Positions 11,401 to 23,400 of a stretch of 64,000 bases of DNA are shown here, piece after piece. This DNA is from Megaleporinus macrocephalus. Taxonomy: Eukaryota; Chordata; Actinopteri; Characiformes; Anostomidae. The stretch is taken from positions 1,570,986 to 1,634,985 of the forward strand of contig CM038721.1 of the NCBI GenBank assembly GCA_021613375.1, in the 5' to 3' direction. The stretch's first letter is position 1, and the number at the start of each line of letters is the position of its first letter. The notes under the pieces are model-generated. The model worked only from the letters and a program-made list of their open reading frames with translations, made no database searches and was not told the DNA's origin. The position numbers were made by a program, and so were the translations under genes.

Positions 11401-14400
11401 ACTGTTTGACCAGAGGAGGACGGGTCTCCTATTGAGAGTCTTGGTTTCTTCTAAGGTTTCTTCCTCCAGTCTGAGGGAGTTTTTCTTGCCACTGTTGCCT
11501 CTGGCTTCCTCACTGGGGGGTATATGTTGTAACTGTCTGTTTTCAAACTTCTGTAAAGCTGCTTTGTGACAACATCGTTGTAAAAAGCTACACAAATAAA
11601 CTAAAATTTAATTGAATTGAGAGACCTCAGAGAGGCTGAAGTTCAGGCTGAAGTTTTATGTTTTCTCATTCCACCTTAACTGGTGCAGCAGTTGGACTAC
11701 ATTGTGATGTCTCAGCTTCTAGTTCCACCTTAACTGGTGCAGCAGTTGGACTACATTGTGATGTCTTAGCTTCTAGTTCCACCTTAAATGGTGCAGCAGT
11801 TGGACTACATTGTGATGTCTCAGCTTCTAGTTCCACCTTAAATGGTGTAGCAGTTGGACTACATTGTGATGCCTCAGCTTCTAGTTCCACCTTAAATGGT
11901 GTAGCAGTTGGACTACATTGTGATGCCTCAGCTTCTAGTTCCACCTTAAATGGTGCAGCAGTTGGACTACATTGTGATGTCTCTGCTTCTAGTTCCACCT
12001 TAAATGGTGCAGCAGTTGGACTACATTGTGATGCCTCAGCTTCTAGTTCCACCTTAAATGGTGCAGCAGTTGGACTACATTGTGATGCCTCAGCTTCTAG
12101 TTCCACCTTAAATGGTGCAGCAGTTGGACTACATTGTGATGTCTCAGCTTCTAGTTCCACCTTAAATGGTGTAGCAGTTGGACTACATTGTGATGCCTCA
12201 GCTTCTAGTTCCACCTTAAATGGTGTAGCAGTTGGACTACATTGTGATGCCTCAGCTTCTAGTTCCACCTTAAATGGTGCAGCAGTTGGACTACATTGTG
12301 ATGCCTCAGCTTCTAGTTCCACCTTAAATGGTGCAGCAGTTGGACTACATTGTGATGCCTCAGCTTCTAGTTCCACCTTAAATGGTGTAGCAGTTGGACT
12401 ACATTGTGATGCCTCAGCTTCTAGTTCCACCTTAAATGGTGCAGCAGTTGGACTACATTGTGATGCCTCAGCTTCTAGTTCAACTGAACCTGGCAAGTCT
12501 CTGGACAGGTAGACTGAGGCACCAGCAGGGAGCTGCTGCACTGTTTAAGGTGGAAGCTTCACGGAGAGCTGAAAGGTGAGTGAAGGGGTGAGAAGGTTGT
12601 GGCTGGACCAGTAGGTCAGAACTGTTTCTCCTGCTTGCTGATGTTTGTGGTAGTAGCTGGTTAGCACTGCAACAGGATGTGCACTACGCTTTGCTGACCT
12701 ACAACCTGCTAAAGGTCAGTACCCAGTCTGTGGTTCCTGCTCTGGTATCAGGTATCTGTCTGTTTGTGGAGGGTTTTGTGGCCAGAAGATCTAAATCAAC
12801 AAGTCTGCTGCTCTAGAGTTCCTCACCTTGGCAATGCACGCCCCCATGACCAGAGGTATCTGTTCTGCTGTTCTTATCACAAGCCTTGACATGTACTCTA
12901 AGCTGGACGTCCCACACAACGCTAACAGAGATGTTAGAAGACAGGTTGACATACTGGTTAATGGCAAACTGGATAATGACGCACAGGTTAATGACATACT
13001 GGTTAACGACCTTCTGGTTAATGATGTACTGATTAATGGCGTACTGGTTAAAGACGTACTGGTTAATGATGTACTGATTAATGGCGTACTGGTTAAATGC
13101 GTACTGGTTAATGACCTACTGGTTAATGGCATATTAGTTAATGATGTTCTGGTTAATGACGTTCTGGTTAATGACGTACTAGTTAATGATGTTCTGGTTA
13201 ATGACGTACTGGTTAATGGCGTACTGGTTAATGACGTACTAGTTAATGATGTACTGGTTAATGACGTTCTGGTTAATGACGTACTGGTTAATGACGTTCT
13301 GGTTAATGATGTACTGGTTAATGACATACTAGTTAAAGGCGTACTGGTTAATGACGTTCTGGTTAATGACGTACTAGTTAATGATGTACTGGTTAATGGC
13401 GTACTAGTTAATGGCGTACTGGTTAATGACATTCTTGTTAATGACGTACTGGTTAATGATGTACTGGTTAATGATGTACTGGTTAATGACCTACTGGTTA
13501 ATGACGTACTGGTTAATGACGTACTAGTTAATGATGTACTGGTTAATGACGTACTGGTTAATGACATACTGGTTAATGGCGTACTGGTTAATGACGTACT
13601 AGTTAATGATGTACTGGTTAATGACGTACTGGTTAATGGCGTACTGGTTAATGACGTACTGATTAATGACCTGCTGGTTAATGACGTTCTGGTTAATGAC
13701 GTACTAGTTAATGATGTTCTGGTTAATGACGTACTAGTTAATGGCGTACTGGTTAATGACGTACTGGTTAATGACGTACTGGTTAATGACCAGCTCATTA
13801 ATGATGTACCGGTTAATGATGTATTGCTTAATGACGTACTGGTTAATGACGTACTGGTTAATGATGTACTGGTTAATGATGTACTGGTTAATGACGTACC
13901 GGTTAATGATGTACCGGTTAATTATGTACTGGTTAATGATGTATTGCTTAATGACGTACTGGTTAATGATGTACTGGTTAATGATGTACTGGTTAATGAC
14001 CTACTGGTTAATGACCTACTGGTTAATGATGTATTGGTTAATGCCATACTGGTTAATGACGTACTGGTTAATGCCATACTGGTTAATGTCGTACTGGTTA
14101 ATGATGTACTGTTTAATGATGTACTGGTTAATGACGTACTGGTTAATGGCGTACTGGTTAATGACGTACTGGTTAATGGCGTACTGGTTAATGACATACT
14201 GATTAATGACCTGCTGGTTAATGATGTACTGGTTAATGCCGTACTGGTTAATGATGTACTGTTTAATGATGTATTGGTTAATGCCGTACTGGTTAATGCC
14301 ATACTGGTTAATGCCGTACTGGTTAATGCCGTACTGGTTAATGCCATACTGGTTAATGATGTACTGGTTAATGATGTACTGGTTAATGACCTACTGTTTA

Positions 14401-17400
14401 ACAACAAACTGGTTAATGACCTACTGTTTAACGACGTACTGGTTAATGACGTACTGGTTAATGATGTACTGGTTAATGACCTACTGTTTAACAACGTACT
14501 GGTTAATGATGTACTGGTTAATGACCTACTGGTTAAAGCCGTACTGGTTAATGACGTATGGGTTAATGACCTACTGGTTAATGACCTACTGGTTTATGAT
14601 GTACTGGTTAATGACCTACTGGTTTATGACGTACTGGTTAATGGCGTACTGGTTAAAACAGTCCCTAAAACCTTTCAGTGTGGAGCAGCTTTGACTGATT
14701 ATGTCTCTTACATATTTTTTGCTGTCTCCATCTCTGACTGACAGACAGATGTCAATGACGATCACTCCCATATCCTCCTCCAGACTGTTGGGGTCATCGA
14801 GCGGCAGCACCATTTCAACTGACCTGTTCAAATAAACACATGAAGGAAGGAAAGTTCAGTAGAACGTGTCCAGATCTGAAGACGGTACCTCGTTTCAGGA
14901 TCTTATTTACTTACTTCTCAAGATCCAGTTCACTCAAATCAACGTTGGTGGAACCCATGAAGTCATCCGTGGTCAAGTCTTGATCGTAGACCTGAACAAA
15001 GACCAAAGTAGAGGGATAAGTTGTTCTTCCCCAACATCTGTTAGGACATCTAAGAGCATCCGTTAGAGGTTCACAGCTACCTTGATGAAGAGTTTGTGCT
15101 GCAGGCTCCGGACAGGGTAGGAGAAACACTCGTTCCAGACTGGGTTGAGGTTCTTATACACCACTTTGCTTTTGTACAGTGTTTTTCCCTCTAGCTTAAA
15201 TTTTACATACGGATCACTGGTACCTAGAAAACAGACACACAGTCTAGACTCAGCAAAACAAGAGGCAGTCCGGCAGAAACAAACTGGGGGGTACATTTTA
15301 AAACCAACCCAACACCTGGTGAGGGGCTGATGGTTCGTTCACATACAATAAAAATAAACAGCACTTCCTGAGAGTTGGGCCCGCATAGGAAACGAGTTTC
15401 AATACACAATATAAAGCCCTACATTCTGAAATAAAATATAATATAATTATATTATTATATATAAAAACAGATTATATCCAGACTGGAAGTTTTTATTTAC
15501 TCAGTTAACACTTTATTATTAAATATTAATCCATATTAATAGAGTAAGTAGAGCTTTTACACTTTATTATTAAATATTAAACAGTATTAATAGAGTAAGT
15601 AGTGCTTTTACACTTTATTATTAAATATTAATCAGTATTAATAGAGTAAGTAGAGCTTTTACACTTTATTATTAAATATTAATCAGTGTTAATAGAGTAA
15701 GTAGAGCTTTTACACTTTATTATTAAATATTAAACAGTATTAATAGAGTAAGTAGTGCTTTTACACTTTATTATTAAATATTAAACAGTATTAAAAGAGT
15801 AAGTAGTGCTTTTACACTTTATTATTAAATATTAATCAGTATTAATAGAGTAAGTAGTGCTTTTACACTTTATTATTAAATATTAATCAGTATTAATATA
15901 GTAAGTAGTGCTTTTACACTTTATTATTAAATATTAATCAGTATTAATAGAGTAAGTAGAGCTTTTACACTTTATTATTGAATATTAATCAGTATTAATA
16001 GATTAAGTAGAGATTTTACACTTTATTATTAAATATTAATCAGTATTAATAGAGTAAGTAGAGATTTTACACTTTATTATTAAATATTAATCCATATTAA
16101 TAGAGTAAGTAGAGCTTTTACACTTTATTATTAAATATTAAACAGTATTAATAGAGTAAGTAGTGCTTTTACACTTTATTATTAAATATTAATCAGTATT
16201 AATAGAGTAAGTAGTGCTTTTACACTTTATTATTAAATATTAATCAGTATTAATAGAGTAAGTAGAGATTTTACACTTTATTATTAAATATTAATCAGTA
16301 TTAATAGATTAAGTAGAGATTTTACACTTTATTATTAAATATTAATCAGTATTAATAGAGTAAGTAGAGCTTTTACACTTTATTATTAATATTAATCAGT
16401 ATTAATAGAGAAAGTAGAGCTTTTACACTTTATTATTAATATTAATCAGTATTAATAGAGAAAGTAGTGCTTTTACACTTTATTATTAAATATTAATCAG
16501 TATTAACAGAGTAAGTAGAGCTTTTACACTTTATTATTAAATATTAATCAGTATTAATAGAGTAAGTAGAGCTTTTACACTTTATTATTAAATATTAATC
16601 AGTATTAATAGAGTAAGTAGAGCTTTTACATTTTATTATTAAATATTAAACAGTATTAATAGAGTAAGTAGAGCTTTTACACTTTATTATTAAATATTAA
16701 TCAGTATTAATAGAGTAAGTAGAGCTTTTACACTTTATTATTAATATTAATCAGTATTAATAGAGAAAGTAGTGCTTTTGCACTTTATTATTAATATTAA
16801 TCAGTATTAATAGAGTAAGTAGAGCTTTTACACTTTATTATTAAATATTAATCAGTATTAATAGAGTAAGTAGAGCTTTTACACTTTATTATTAAATATT
16901 AAACAGTATTAATAGAGTAAGTAGTGCTTTTACACTTTATTATTACATATTAAACAGTATTAATAGAGTAAGTAGAGCTTTTACACTTTATTATTAATAT
17001 TAATCAGTATTAATAGAGAAAGTAGTGCTTTTACACTTTATTATTAATATTAATCAGTATTAATAGAGAAAGTAATGCTTTTACACTTTATTATTAAATA
17101 TTAATCAGTATTAACAGAGTAAGTAGAGCTTTTACACTATATTATTAAATATTAATCAGTATTAATAGAGTAAGTAGAGCTTTTACACTTTATTATTAAA
17201 TATTAAACAGTATTAATAGAGTAAGTAGTGCTTTTACACTTTATTATTAAATATTAAACAGTATTAATAGAGTAAGTAGAGCTTTTACACTTTATTATTT
17301 AATATTAATCAGTATTAATAGAGTAAGTAGAGCTTTTACACTTTATTATTAATATTAATCAGTATTAATAGAGAAAGTAGAGCTTTTACACTTTATTATT

Positions 17401-20400
17401 AATATTAATCAGTATTAATAGAGAAAGTAGTGCTTTTACACTTTATTATTAAATATTAATCAGTATTAACAGAGTAAGTAGAGCTTTTACACTTTATTAT
17501 TAAATATTAATCAGTATTAATAGAGTAAGTAGAGCTTTTACACTTTATTATTAAATATTAATCAGTATTAATAGAGTAAGTAGAGCTTTTACATTTTATT
17601 ATTAAATATTAAACAGTATTAATAGAGTAAGTAGAGCTTTTACACTTTATTATTAAATATTAATCAGTATTAATAGAGTAAGTAGAGCTTTTACACTTTA
17701 TTATTAATATTAATCAGTATTAATAGAGAAAGTAGTGCTTTTGCACTTTATTATTAATATTAATCAGTATTAATAGAGTAAGTAGAGCTTTTACACTTTA
17801 TTATTAAATATTAATCAGTATTAATAGAGTAAGTAGAGCTTTTACACTTTATTATTAAATATTAAACAGTATTAATAGAGTAAGTAGTGCTTTTACACTT
17901 TATTATTACATATTAAACAGTATTAATAGAGTAAGTAGAGCTTTTACACTTTATTATTAATATTAATCAGTATTAATAGAGAAAGTAGTGCTTTTACACT
18001 TTATTATTAATATTAATCAGTATTAATAGAGAAAGTAATGCTTTTACACTTTATTATTAAATATTAATCAGTATTAACAGAGTAAGTAGAGCTTTTACAC
18101 TATATTATTAAATATTAATCAGTATTAATAGAGTAAGTAGAGCTTTTACACTTTATTATTAAATATTAAACAGTATTAATAGAGTAAGTAGTGCTTTTAC
18201 ACTTTATTATTAAATATTAAACAGTATTAATAGAGTAAGTAGAGCTTTTACACTTTATTATTAAATATTAAACAGTATTAATAGAGTAAGTAGTGCTTTT
18301 ACACTTTATTATTAAATATTAAACAGTATTAATAGAGTAAGTAGAGCTTTTACACTTTATTATTTAATATTAATCAGTATTAATAGAGTAAGTAGAGCTT
18401 TTACACTTTATTATTAAATATTAATCAGTATTAATAGAGTAAGTAGTGTTTTACATACGTCAGTGTGTTTATTTAACTCTTTCCAAGCTTCTCCTAAACA
18501 ACCCAGTATTATTATCAGTTCTGATCTAATACCTGCTTTGACTGCTCAGTACTTCATTAAGATAAATCAAGAACTGAACACATTCATACAATGTCTGGGG
18601 CGTCCAGGAGAAATCTGGAACCTAAGTTTGTTCTTCAAACTGGATCAAGATCTGATCTACTTCTCTCACTATAACATATTCATGTTACTTTGTATTGTAT
18701 GTCTGATTATTTACATCTGTTCTAATCAGATCTGCTGTTCTTACTGGTAAACATACACTTATTGATTAGATAAACACTTTTACACTATCAGCGTAGGGGC
18801 CTTATATATATATATATAAGCTTTGTATTCACTTCCGTTCGAGTGACTTCAGTTTAAGTCAATGCTGGCGTGTCAGCTCCTCTCCAGACGCTTTAACTGC
18901 TGTTTATTGTTGTGATGCTGTTGTGCTGCTGATAGCTTCCCCATCACGCCGTCATCACAACCCTGCTCTACATTCTTTACCTTCTTAATGAAAAGACTCC
19001 AACATCCACTCAGAACTCCAACTACAGCTGCATGTCATTTCCACCACATAGCTCCAGCCTTCAGAGTTTACTTCTAATCAGATCTGCTGTTCTTGCTGGT
19101 GAACATACACTTATTGATCAGATAAAGATTTTTACACTATCAGCTCAGGAGACTCAGACTTTATCGTTACAGAGATACAGGCGTCTGTATTGTGGTGTCA
19201 GACTTCCTGAAGAACACTAACTGCTGAAAGACTGATGCTCGTCCTCATTCCAGACTGGGCTGATTTCTAAAGCCTTGCACTACTGAAATCAATCCGGGCC
19301 TATTTACCTTCGTTAGTCCTCGTCCCATTCCACACCGTGACCTTAACTCTTTTTTTACCAATACTTCACCAACTTAAGATATTAGCCAAGCAAAAATATT
19401 TTACTAATATTATTGCTTAGCTTTTTTTATTTTCCTTGTACCATTCTTTTATCTTGATTTTTATTACCCTTATTTTAATTTTTTTAAAAATATTATTTAT
19501 TTTACTATTTTAAGTTTTACTACTACATTTATATCTATTTCTTATTCAGTTTTTCTTTATTTTTCTTTTAGTTTTTTTGTTTTCTGTTCTTAATGTTTCT
19601 TTTACATTTTAAGTACTCATTAAAATTAATTTTTATTTATTTTCCATCCCTTTTTGTTTAACAATTGTAATGCTCGGCTACACTGCAAATGAGGGTCTCC
19701 CTCAATGTACTCCCGAGTGCAAATAAAGGTTAAAGATAATAACACTGATCAATAATATCCCAGAATCACTCCACCAAATCATAATAAGAACACCCGTCAG
19801 TCTCCTTTCTTCTCCTGGCTTGATTTTAATGAGCCATGGTAGCCGTGAGATTGGTCAGGGCCATGCTGAGAGCAGCCTGACTGGAGAAACACAGCTGACG
19901 TGTAACTTGTACATCCTTGTGTGTGTATATCGGGGGTCCAGGATTAACTTTAAAAACTCAGATGAGGTTCCCAGACGTACTGTACTTGTATCACATCACA
20001 CACACACAAAAACAAGCTGAACAGGACTGATCCTGCAGCAGTGGCTCTCACAGGCGCAGCAAGACTCTCTGTTTATCATTAAAAAGCCGAGCAGCACTAA
20101 GTTTAGCTTTAGATCAGCTGCTCTTATTTCTTAGTTTAAACGTACGGACCACGTGTTAATAACCCGAGCCTGATGTGAAGGAGGATGTGGTTGCTGCAAC
20201 AAACCTCATCACTTCCTGAGGACACAACTGCTCTGAGGCAACAGTCGGTGTTGGGAAAGCATGTAAATAAAACAGCGACTGGAGAAGAGCTTCAGCGTGA
20301 CAGATACACAGACACATGGTGGCTTTTCTGCACCCTGTTCATCTCAAACAGCAGGTGGCAGCATCCGATGCCATGCAGTACACTCACCTGTGAATTCATC

Positions 20401-23400
20401 TAACGTTATAATATCATAATCTGCAAAGCTGCACATATAAACACACCAACATACGCAGCCCACGTCACAGGGACGCTTAGGACTGATGGTTCACTCACAT
20501 ACAATAAAAATAAACAGCACCTCCTGAGAGTTGGGCACGCATAGGACACGAGTTTCAATACACAATATAAAGCCCGGCATTCTAAAATAAAATATAATTA
20601 TATTATTATATATAAAACGGTATTATATTTAGACAGGAAGTTTTTATTAACTCAGTAAACACTTTATTATTAAATATTAATCAGTATTAATAGAGTAAGT
20701 AGTGTTTTACACTTTATTATTAAATATTAATCAGTATTAATAGAGTAAGTAGTGTTTTACACTTTATTATTAAATATTAATCAGTATTAATAGAGTAAGT
20801 AGTGTTTTACACTTTATTATTAAATATTAATCAGTATTAATAGAGTAAGTAGTGCTTTTACACTTTATTATTAAATATTAATCAGTATTAATAGAGTAAG
20901 TAGTGTTTTACACTTTATTATTAAATATTAATCAGTATTAATAGAGTAAGTAGAGCTTTTACATACGCCAGTGTGTTTATTTAACTCTTTCCAAGCTTCT
21001 CCTAAACAACCCAGTATTATTATCAGTTCTCATCTAATACCTGCTTTGACTGCTCAGTACTTCATTAAGATAAATCAAGATTTGCTGCTGAAGGAACTGA
21101 ACACATTCATACAATGTCTGGGGCGTTCAGGAGAAATCTAACCCAACACCTGGTGAAGGGGTGATGGTTCGCTCACATTACATACAATAAAAATAAACAG
21201 CACTTCTTAAAATAATAAAAAGCATTTACAATATTCAGTACGCAATACAAGGCCCTACACTGTAAAATAAAATACAATATAATCTAGAGATGGAAGGATC
21301 GATCACATATGTATCGGTATCGGCCGATTTTTAATCAAAATATGTGATCGGTGACCGGCTGATATTTCTCCAATTTAGCCGATCCCGAGAGCCGATTGAT
21401 GACATTAAACAAATTAGCCTAATTTTTGTATTTCCAGCTAGCATTTCATCCAGGAAGAGGAGACCTCTGTTAAATCCCCTACAGCCAGCTACCTGCAATT
21501 CCTATCTGAACCACTAGGTGGAAATACATAACCTTTCATTTTCTACAGACTGACTAAAGCAGCGGCTTCGTGAGAACAGATTATGATGTTCACCCGCATG
21601 TACGGAAAGAAAACATCGTCCGTCTGTCAGTTTGTTACCGTCTGTGACTCAGACTCATCCAGGACAGTTTATAACATCTGTACAATTAATAACATCAGCG
21701 TCTCTCACGGAGAACCAAGACAAAGACATTTAACTTTACTAACCTGATACACACTTCAGAGACACCACACAGCTGAACACAGTGAGTATCAGTAACAGCA
21801 GAGCTAGAACACACAGCTAACACAAACTAATAACCCAGAAACCCTACAGACCAGATCTGACCGGTACAAACAGAACAGCAGCAGAAACAGCCAGAGAGCT
21901 AAAGAACCACAGCCAGAGTGATTGAGTTTATAGTTCTAGATAAGCAGATCTTCTCGGCTGTAGAAGACGTTCATTCTGCTGCTTAATGTTCCACCTGGAT
22001 CCACGCTCTGCTGTTCCTAGTAGAGATACTTTTCAGATGTGGCTCTTCCGAAGCTTATCAAGAGGTTTACTCCCACATAGACCAACTTCTAATTTAGTTA
22101 AAATATTATACTGTTTCATATGAGCTCGTTAAAAATGATAATAAACCAGTTTAGACCATGTTTAATGACTAATAACTACATGTAGCCCTGCTGTGGCATT
22201 TAGCCCCGCCCTCAATCGGTATCGGCTACTGGTTGACCGTGCTGAAAGGTGATCGGTGATCGGAATCGGCCTCAAAAACACTGATCGGTCCATCTCTAGT
22301 ATAATGCCATATAACACTGCTGTACAAAGAAAAACACGGATCTTGGATGTGAATCAATGTAAAACTATGGAAGCTGCATTCACCATATAAATGTTCCTGC
22401 AGTGTAAACGCCAGCTGTTGTGTTCAAATGATGGATAAAAATAAAATTAGATTTTTTTTTTCTTTGGACAGCGATGATACAACAAAATATCATTTGGCCA
22501 GCAATGTAGTACATCTTAATCTAATTAATCTTATTGAGTTTATTTATTTATTTTTTAATGCAACCCGTCGTGGGGACGCATAGCTGTCATTTCTTCTTCA
22601 CTAACGTGGCTTCTGATGATGACAGATAAAGCTTTTCATTTCTGGAAACCAGTTTAGCCGCAATTTTGCGTCTGCACTCTTTGTGGTGGAGGAGGTGGAG
22701 GTGGGGGGTGGGGGATGGGGGGTGTGACATGAGGAGGCAGTCAACATCAAACACTCATTTATTTCATATTAAACGTTGTCCCTGGCTGTCTTAGGGGACG
22801 GGTGCCCACCGCAGTGAGTGGGAACGCGCCTTAAGGACCGTCTGCGTTCCTTAAACAGGAACTCTGTTTGAAAGCAGGTCGCTGGGAAAATTAGGCCACC
22901 AAACACTGAAGACCAACAACTAACCATGAACTACAACCACGATGAGTCAAAGCCTCCCTGCTCAGAAGCTTCAGCGCAGCGAGTGACTGGAAGTATGTGA
23001 AGATAACAGAGACACACGGCTACGTGATCAGACAGACACTAGTGGGCTCCGGTTCTCTGCAGGCGGGCGAGTGGTTTGATGTGGAGGGTGTGCCGCTGGC
23101 TCGGTGGGTGGGGCTTCGGGCAGGTTCTGATTTGCTGGAATGTAGAGTTCATGTGAGGCTTGCACGTGTATTTTCTCAAGCACTGGTGAAAGTGAACAGG
23201 CCCGTGAAGCTCCTGGTGAAGCGTTTTAATAAATAAATAAATACAGTAAGATAAATAAACAGTAACTACCAGACCCGCTATACCGACCTGATCACCTGTC
23301 AGGTACCCAAAGACTATTTAATCTCCAACCTTTAATCTCTAACCAGCTTCCTTCTGTTACTGTTTTTTTTTGTTTCATTTTATTTATTAATTTATTTTTA

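Larger units (their letters stand above)
9051..12560 (+). mobile_element. Composite palindrome-ended repeat, copy A (interrupted)
   Basis: Shared words occur in the same order in two other places (about 35440-37560 and 56795-57400): AGAAGATCTGAAGAACA, GACTGAG, GAGAGACCTCAGAGA, TCCACCTTAAA..GTGCAGCAG, and finally CTGCTGCACTGTTTAAGGTG, which is the inverted arm of the previous motif. This copy is interrupted by the 9251-11121 transposon and contains an expanded 54-bp array. No transposase is seen; the class is unknown. Confidence 0.55.

Noticed and set aside
11658..12541. 284- and 291-residue frames on both strands
   Set aside because: Both come from an 18-codon tandem unit. Equal openness of the two strands argues against coding.
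12791..13798. 335-residue Ser/Thr/Leu-repeat frame on the minus strand, silk- or mucin-like
   Set aside because: Antisense reading of the same 15-bp array.
12828..14741. 637-residue open frame ([10 protein letters not shown] repeats)
   Set aside because: It is produced by the 15-bp tandem array, which is open in most frames of both strands. It lies in an mctp2 intron and has no domain, signal or splice context.
22997..23236. Small gene encoding 79 residues
   Set aside because: No recognisable domain or splice signals; within an intron on the strand opposite to mctp2, and followed by AT-rich repeat sequence.
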